The translations under genes were made by a program, and so were the position numbers. The notes under the pieces are model-generated. The model worked only from the letters and a program-made list of their open reading frames with translations, had not been told where the DNA came from and ran no database searches. This document shows positions 6,869-9,794 of a DNA stretch of 9,794 nt, piece by piece; position 1 is the stretch's first letter, and the number at the start of each line of letters is the position of its first letter. The stretch comes from DATKXO01 sp035528995. Lineage in GTDB: Bacteria; Planctomycetota; Phycisphaerae; UBA1845. The DNA is taken from the NCBI GenBank assembly GCA_035528995.1, contig DATKXO010000357.1, forward strand, positions 1-9,794, read 5' to 3'.

Positions 6869-7122
6869 TAGGGTGCATCTCGATGCACCTCGCTGGCTGA
6901 GAGCTGAGAGCTGATAGCAGGCGGGCAGCTCGTAGGGTACATCTCGATGCACCTCGCTGGCTGATAGCGCGTAGCTGAGAGGTGATAGCAGGCGGGCAGT
7001 TCGCAGGGTCCATCTTGACGCCCCTCTCTGGCTGATAGCGGATAGCTGAGAGCTGATAGCTGCCGCCCGATAGCTGCTGGCTGAGAGCTGAGAGCTAAGA
7101 GCTGCCGTGCGAGAGCTGACAG
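6869..7122. repeat. Modular head-plus-heptad tandem repeat array
   Basis: Three modules start at 6869, 6933 and 7004. Each has a 28-base head beginning TAGGGTGCATCTCGATG or a variant, then in-phase heptamers of consensus CTGAKAG. Modules 1 and 2 close with a 15-base linker, CAGGCGGGCAGYTCG. Heptamer counts are 3 (6897-6917), 4 (6961-6988) and 13 (7032-7122). The unit lengths, 64 and 71, therefore differ by exactly one heptamer. The first two heads differ at one base of 28; the third differs from the second at six. Head 1 contains a perfect inverted repeat, GGTGCATC-TC-GATGCACC (6872-6889). The array is not coding in any sensible frame and is not CRISPR-like. Confidence 0.85.
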
Positions 7123-7126
7123 CTTA

Positions 7127-7172
7127 TGTGGGACCGGCTTTCCAGCCGGTCAAACGGGCTTGAAACCCCGTC
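7127..7172. repeat. Interspersed GGACCGG palindrome with a second hairpin
   Basis: This unit begins TGTGGGACCGG as at 273, with perfect arms GACCGGCT (7132-7139) and AGCCGGTC (7144-7151) around a TTCC loop. A second inverted repeat follows, ACGGG (7154-7158) with CCCGT (7167-7171). It begins four bases after the heptamer array ends. Base changes between this copy and the one at 273-300 are matched on both arms (CT/AG against TT/AA), which keeps the pairing intact. Confidence 0.65.
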
Positions 7173-7480
7173 CCGCAAGCTCTCCAACGACCTCGTAACC
7201 CCTGAACCCGAACCACCTTACGCCGACATCTTCGCCCAATCCGGCTGCGTCCTCCCCTGACCCTGGCCGCCCCAGACCGACCCGGGGCGCGACCTCCCGC
7301 CGACCCATCCGGCAGCTTTTGCCGACCCCCGCCCCAGCCCTCGCTTTCGCTCACGCCGCCCGATCCGCCCGACCGATACCGCCATATGCTGACCGGCCGT
7401 GCCCGTCCCATACAACATATGGGCACCCGGCGGGCCGAACCGGGAAGTTGAGAAGACCGAAAAAAAAGGGCAAGAAAAAC
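7173..7480. other. Intergenic stretch without a recognisable gene
   Basis: The open frames here are Arg/Gly-rich on the minus strand and Pro/Ala-rich on the plus strand, with no motif or ribosome-binding site. A short hairpin, CCCATA (7407-7412), CAACA loop, TATGGG (7418-7423), lies about 60 bases before the lexA-side promoter. An A-tract of eight (7460-7467) sits directly upstream of that promoter's -35. Confidence 0.5.
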
Positions 7481-7509
7481 TTGCCGTTCGGACGATGTTA
7501 GGTTATGCT
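7481..7509 (+). promoter_or_regulatory. Sigma-70-type promoter upstream of lexA
   Basis: TTGCCG (7481-7486), a 17-base spacer, and TATGCT (7504-7509) match four of six consensus bases each at ideal spacing. They are preceded by an A-rich segment (7460-7479) that could act as an UP element. The predicted start is near 7516. It is the best promoter visible on the plus strand before lexA, although the lexA ATG is about 540 nt further on. Either lexA has a long leader, or this promoter serves an unrecognised leader frame, or a closer promoter has been missed. Confidence 0.5.
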
Positions 7510-7517
7510 ATGGTACC

Positions 7518-7532
7518 GAACAAGTTGCGAAC
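7518..7532. promoter_or_regulatory. Candidate LexA operator, GAAC-N7-GAAC
   Basis: GAAC at 7518-7521 and 7529-7532 are separated by 7 bases. The complement reads GTTC-N7-GTTC, the direct-repeat form known as the LexA box of Alphaproteobacteria. It lies just past the -10 of the promoter at 7481-7509, over the predicted start site, where a repressor would block transcription. A further GTTC at 7486-7489 overlaps the -35/spacer edge. Whether this organism's LexA uses that motif is unknown to me; position and form are the evidence. Confidence 0.35.
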
Positions 7533-8044
7533 TCTGGCGGCCGGCCTGATGCAGCGCTTCACCGGGGTCCGCAACTGGTTCTGCGGAAGGTCGTTTGGCC
7601 AGGTCAGGGGTGAGGCCGCGGCCGGCGACTTACCGTTGTGTGTGTTCGGCCCCGGGGGTGACTACAGGACCGCATGGCTCCCGGGGTCGCCGAAGTCAAC
7701 CGATGCCACCCGCGCACTGGAACCCGGCGCGGGGCTGTTTGGCACCGCCACCGCACGGACGCCCGGCCGGCGCCGCACCGGCCGGCCGGTCCTCCGGCGG
7801 GTCGCCTTGCGGGCCGGCAGCGTGTTCGATCGAAGGTGCGACCGAGCGGACACGGGCACGGAAGCAGTGGGTTGCGGTCCCGCTGGCGTCGCTGCGGGCG
7901 TGCCCGCGGACATTCCAGCGACCATCGCCACGGAAGTGGCCGCTGGCGTGGCCGCAGAGGCGGCTGCGGATGTGCGGCGTCGCATGCGGCGGTCGGGGCG
8001 GTTGCCCCTGGTCGCATTGGGGGCGGCCGGGATACGTCGTTTCT

Positions 8045-8050
8045 GGGAGG
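8045..8050 (+). promoter_or_regulatory. Ribosome-binding site that fixes the lexA start
   Basis: GGGAGG at 8045-8050 lies 6 nt before the ATG at 8057, an optimal Shine-Dalgarno. This selects 8057 over upstream in-frame starts such as 7595, which would add an Arg/Pro-rich extension of about 150 residues that LexA proteins lack. Confidence 0.8.
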
Positions 8051-8056
8051 AATGTT

Positions 8057-8692
8057 ATGGGCAGACCCGCCAAGGGTCAGGAAAATCGTCGCCTCACACC
8101 CAGGCAGATGCAGATCCTGACCTTCATCCGAGACGCCAGACGCAGGCAAGGCTATTCCCCGACGATGCAGGAGATCGCCGACCAGCTCGGCGTAAGCAAA
8201 GTCACCGTGTTCGAGCACGTCGGCGCCCTGGTCAGAAAAAAGCTCTTGCGCCGTCTGCCGCACAAGGCACGCTCTTTGGAGCCTACGGAGTCTGCCCGGT
8301 TTCCTGACGAGCGACCGACGGCCATCCCGCTGGTCGGCCGAATCGCCGCCGGCCGCCCCATCGAGGCCATCGAGGACGTCGAGACGCTGGACTTCGAGTC
8401 GATGTTTCAGAGCCGTCACGAGACCTTCGTCCTCGAGGTCCACGGCGACAGCATGATCGACGAGCAGATTCGCGACGGCGACCAGGTCATCGTCGAGCGG
8501 CGGACGGACGTGCGAGATGGAGAGACCGTCGTGGCTTTGCTGGCCGATGGCGAGGCCACGCTCAAGAAGCTGTATCGAGAGCGCGGGGGCATTCGGCTTC
8601 AGCCGGCCAACAAGAAGTACAAGCCGATCCACGTCAACCCGGGCGAGGTGCAGGTCCAGGGCGTAGTCATCGGCGTAGTACGACAATACTGA
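8057..8692 (+). CDS. lexA: LexA SOS-response repressor
   Basis: This 211-residue protein has the two LexA domains. The N-terminal winged helix-turn-helix (about 10-75) contains LTPRQMQILTFI, the conserved GYSPTMQEIADQLGVSK, and a recognition helix region VTVFEHVGAL. The C-terminal S24-type domain has the self-cleavage site Ala98-Gly99 in VGRIAAGRP, the catalytic Ser132 in VHGDSM, and Lys170 in EATLKKL. The gap from cleavage site to Ser is 34 residues, close to E. coli's 35. All self-cleavage residues are present, so it should respond to RecA filaments by auto-proteolysis and release DNA-repair genes. It is slightly longer than E. coli LexA (202). No recA, imuB or dnaE2 is adjacent. Autoregulation through the site at 7518-7532 is inferred. 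Confidence 0.95.
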   Translation: MGRPAKGQENRRLTPRQMQILTFIRDARRRQGYSPTMQEIADQLGVSKVTVFEHVGALVRKKLLRRLPHKARSLEPTESARFPDERPTAIPLVGRIAAGRPIEAIEDVETLDFESMFQSRHETFVLEVHGDSMIDEQIRDGDQVIVERRTDVRDGETVVALLADGEATLKKLYRERGGIRLQPANKKYKPIHVNPGEVQVQGVVIGVVRQY

Positions 8693-8710
8693 GGTCTATT
8701 TCCAGGGGTG

Positions 8711-8744
8711 GTGGTCGTCGTCGTAGTGCGGCGGAACTGAGGTC
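8711..8744 (+). repeat. Diverged duplicate of the lexA 3' end
   Basis: Positions 8711-8744 align without gaps to 8663-8696, the last nine codons, stop and following bases of lexA, at 26 of 34 positions. The copy would encode VVVVVVRRN-stop against VVIGVVRQY-stop in the real tail, including the same ACTGAGGTC end. It lies 48 bases downstream. It has no upstream coding part, so it is non-functional as protein. Confidence 0.55.
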
Positions 8745-8833
8745 AACGTGCGGGGGTTAGCCCAAGTTACGGAGTTACGGGGCGAGATCGGCCTTGAGAT
8801 CGCGCCAGCGGCGGTTTCGGGCCGAAGTCGTGA

Positions 8834-8983
8834 CTACATTTGCTTCACCTCGGCGACGCGCCGGAGTCGCTGGGGTAGCCTGAGACCCAGTCGGTTGAGT
8901 AGGACTTTCTGGGCCTTGTCACCGGGCAGGTTAGAACCGGCCAGTTGTGGGCGGGTTAGAACCGGCCAGTGGTTGTGGTTCTC
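8834..8983 (-). pseudogene. Decayed C-terminal gene fragment beside the IS66 element
   Basis: A minus-strand frame of 49 codons plus TAG (8834-8836) reads RPQLAGSNLPGDKAQKVLLN then RLGLRLPQRLRRVAEVKQM. The amphipathic, natural-looking composition suggests a real C-terminus. An in-frame TAG at 8984-8986 and the absence of ATG, GTG or TTG show there is no complete gene. The tail style (LP-x-KAQ-x-L-x-RLGLxLPxRLRR) resembles C-termini of some transposases, but I cannot name a family. It lies just outside the predicted IS66 end at 9001. The 17-base direct repeats at 8929 and 8954 fall inside it and are read in different phases. Confidence 0.35.
8929..8970. repeat. Two 17-bp direct repeats
   Basis: GGTTAGAACCGGCCAGT occurs exactly at 8929-8945 and 8954-8970, a spacing of 25 bases. 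Similarity extends a little outside, with GGGCAG/GGGCGG before and TTGTGG/GGTTGT after. The pair lies 31 bases from the predicted end of the IS66 element and could mark a past duplication at an insertion or excision site. Confidence 0.75.
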
Positions 8984-9000
8984 CTATACCTCATTTCGCC

Positions 9001-9794
9001 GTAAGAGTTCAGCCGTTTGCAGCGACCGGGTCGGGCAGCGGTGGTAGTTGGCTGGTTTCGAGGTAGGTTTTGAGGGCGGCGGCGGTCGTTTTGGTGGGGT
9101 CGTGGCCTCGCATTCGCAGCGTGCGGTAGATGCTCATCAGGATGGCCTGCGTGGCGGCTCCCTGCTCCGAGCGATTCGACTGGCTGTTCTTGCGGAGGAT
9201 CACGGCCGGTCGAATCTGCCGTTCGGCCAGGTTGTTGTCGAAGGGCACCTCGGGCTTGTCCAGGAAGGTGAAGAGGTGGTCCCAGTGTTTGCGCAGCCGC
9301 TTGGCCAGCCGCAGGGCGTCGGCGTCGCGGTAAACGGGTTCGCCGTCTGGACCCCGCCATTGGGCCAGGGCGGTCAGCCGACGGTCGATCAGCCGGATAC
9401 GGCCTTCGTAGCGCTGCGGCTCGAAGTCCGGCCGTTTGCGCAGCCGGATGCCGTCGCGGACCAGGCGGCGCAGCTTCTTGGCGAAGGCCCGCCACTCGGG
9501 TGAGTCGTTGTCCTGGTCGACCTTCTCCAGTTCGCGCAGCAGATGGACCAGGCAGTACTGCCGGTCGTCGGTCTCGATCGACTCGTACGGCGCCCAGAAG
9601 TCATGAATCAACGTGCCGGCAAACGCATCGGTGAAGAACTTCTGTAGGGCCGGCGACCCCCGACAGCGGTCGATCATGTAATAGCACACCTGGTGATTGG
9701 CGAAGCACCACAACCAGTGCGTCTGTCCGGCCACCCGCCAGCCGGTCTCGTCGGCGTGCAGCACGGCCGAGGCCTTGGCTTGTTGGCCGATCTG
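9001..9794 (-). mobile_element. IS66-family insertion sequence, 3' part (continues beyond the right edge)
   Basis: The transposase at 9009-9794 belongs to IS66. The element's end is placed at 9001 because the plus strand there begins GTAAGAGTTCAGCC, resembling the GTAAGCG-type terminal repeat ends of the family. The adjacent outside bases 8993-9000 (ATTTCGCC) would be one copy of the 8-bp target duplication typical of IS66. The small accessory genes tnpA and tnpB and the other end are not in the window. Family identity is firm; the exact boundary is inferred. Confidence 0.7.
9009..9794 (-). CDS. tnpC: IS66 family transposase (TnpC), C-terminal 261 residues
   Basis: The frame is open to the right edge (…QIGQQAKASAV before LHADETGWRV), so the gene starts outside the window and the GTG at 9762-9764 is internal. 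DDE-type catalytic residues fit Asp15 (HADETGW), Asp65 (HDFWAPY) and Glu191 (NNLAERQIRP), numbered within this fragment. The RLVRDGIRLRKRPDF helix region lies between the second and third. The tail SIYRTLRMRG-x-DP-x-KT is the IS66 C-terminal domain. All three catalytic residues survive and there are no internal stops, so this part looks intact. The TGA at 9009-9011 lies within 11 bases of the proposed element end. The N-terminal leucine-zipper and zinc-finger region of the family is not visible. Confidence 0.92.
   Translation of the reverse strand, partial: QIGQQAKASAVLHADETGWRVAGQTHWLWCFANHQVCYYMIDRCRGSPALQKFFTDAFAGTLIHDFWAPYESIETDDRQYCLVHLLRELEKVDQDNDSPEWRAFAKKLRRLVRDGIRLRKRPDFEPQRYEGRIRLIDRRLTALAQWRGPDGEPVYRDADALRLAKRLRKHWDHLFTFLDKPEVPFDNNLAERQIRPAVILRKNSQSNRSEQGAATQAILMSIYRTLRMRGHDPTKTTAAALKTYLETSQLPPLPDPVAANG

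Larger units (their letters stand above)
7510..8056 (+). other. Long GC-rich leader of lexA, with an unassigned open frame
   Basis: The stretch from the promoter to the lexA ATG has no recognisable gene. One frame from the ATG at 7549 stays open to 8307, overlapping lexA by 251 bases; it has fairly high G/C third positions and an Ala-rich section (AGVPADIPATIATEVAAGVA) but matches nothing I know. A second frame, in phase with lexA from 7595, is Arg/Pro-rich and unlikely. The region also holds a strong hairpin, CCGGCCGG (7763-7770) with CCGGCCGG (7778-7785), and the 10-base palindrome TTCGATCGAA (7825-7834). It could be a structured leader, a decayed gene or a real small gene. Confidence 0.3.

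Noticed and set aside
6869..7122. CRISPR array
   Set aside because: There are only three units, the 'spacers' are themselves heptamer repeats, unit lengths step by 7, and there are no cas genes.
7595..8056. In-frame N-terminal extension of LexA
   Set aside because: It is Arg/Pro/Gly-rich with no domain, while GGGAGG sits at ideal distance before the ATG at 8057.
7604..8686. Minus-strand open frame antisense to lexA and its leader
   Set aside because: Its composition is Asp/Val/Leu repeats over lexA and Arg/Pro over the leader, which is a shadow of the real lexA codons.
1..9794. tRNA, rRNA or riboswitch genes
   Set aside because: No tRNA-like cloverleaf, rRNA segment or known riboswitch core was noticed by eye on either strand. 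A covariance-model scan would be needed to exclude small RNAs.

Overview
The window reads as GC-rich chromosomal DNA from a planctomycete, possibly a Phycisphaerae-like lineage. Four things point that way: a secreted propeller protein with tandem Cys-rich repeats and an IPTL-CTERM-type anchor, a CxxC-x-YNLRxLP-x-CPEC zinc ribbon fused to membrane helices, an RsbU-like phosphatase with the variant GGDVHYL motif, and an interspersed GGACCGG palindrome. The assignment rests on family resemblance only; there is no rRNA or other marker gene.

Layout. (1) Positions 1-161, minus strand: the N-terminal end of a NifS/IscS-type cysteine desulfurase, running off the left edge. It diverges from a short-form D-3-phosphoglycerate dehydrogenase (373-1332, plus) across a 211-base spacer that holds interspersed palindromes. 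(2) Positions 1493-2500, plus: a double-zinc-ribbon membrane protein. It converges on a SpoIIE/RsbU-type phosphatase (2501-3448, minus) with zero bases between the stop codons (TGA|TCA). (3) Positions 3449-3951 hold a candidate phosphatase promoter, an intrinsic terminator and a degenerate dockerin-like tail without a start. (4) Positions 3952-6177, minus: a 741-residue exported protein with a signal peptide, about seven propeller-like repeats, seven Cys-rich repeats and an IPTL-CTERM anchor. (5) Positions 6178-7480 contain no convincing gene. They include a modular heptanucleotide repeat array (6869-7122) followed directly by another palindromic repeat. (6) Positions 7481-8692, plus: a promoter with an overlapping GAAC-N7-GAAC motif, a leader of about 540 nt, and lexA with all self-cleavage residues. 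A diverged copy of the lexA 3' end lies just downstream. (7) Positions 8834-8983, minus: a decayed reading frame, then the end of an IS66-family element (9001 to the right edge, transposase minus).

The genes do not form one pathway. The metabolic genes (sulfur mobilisation, serine synthesis) are adjacent but divergent. The membrane protein, phosphatase and exported protein have no visible partners. lexA is the only recognisable regulator and probably controls itself. The right side, with repeats, a duplicated gene tail, a decayed frame and an IS, looks like genomic scar tissue. I see no convincing new defence or mobile system. The most unusual structure is the head-plus-heptad repeat array.
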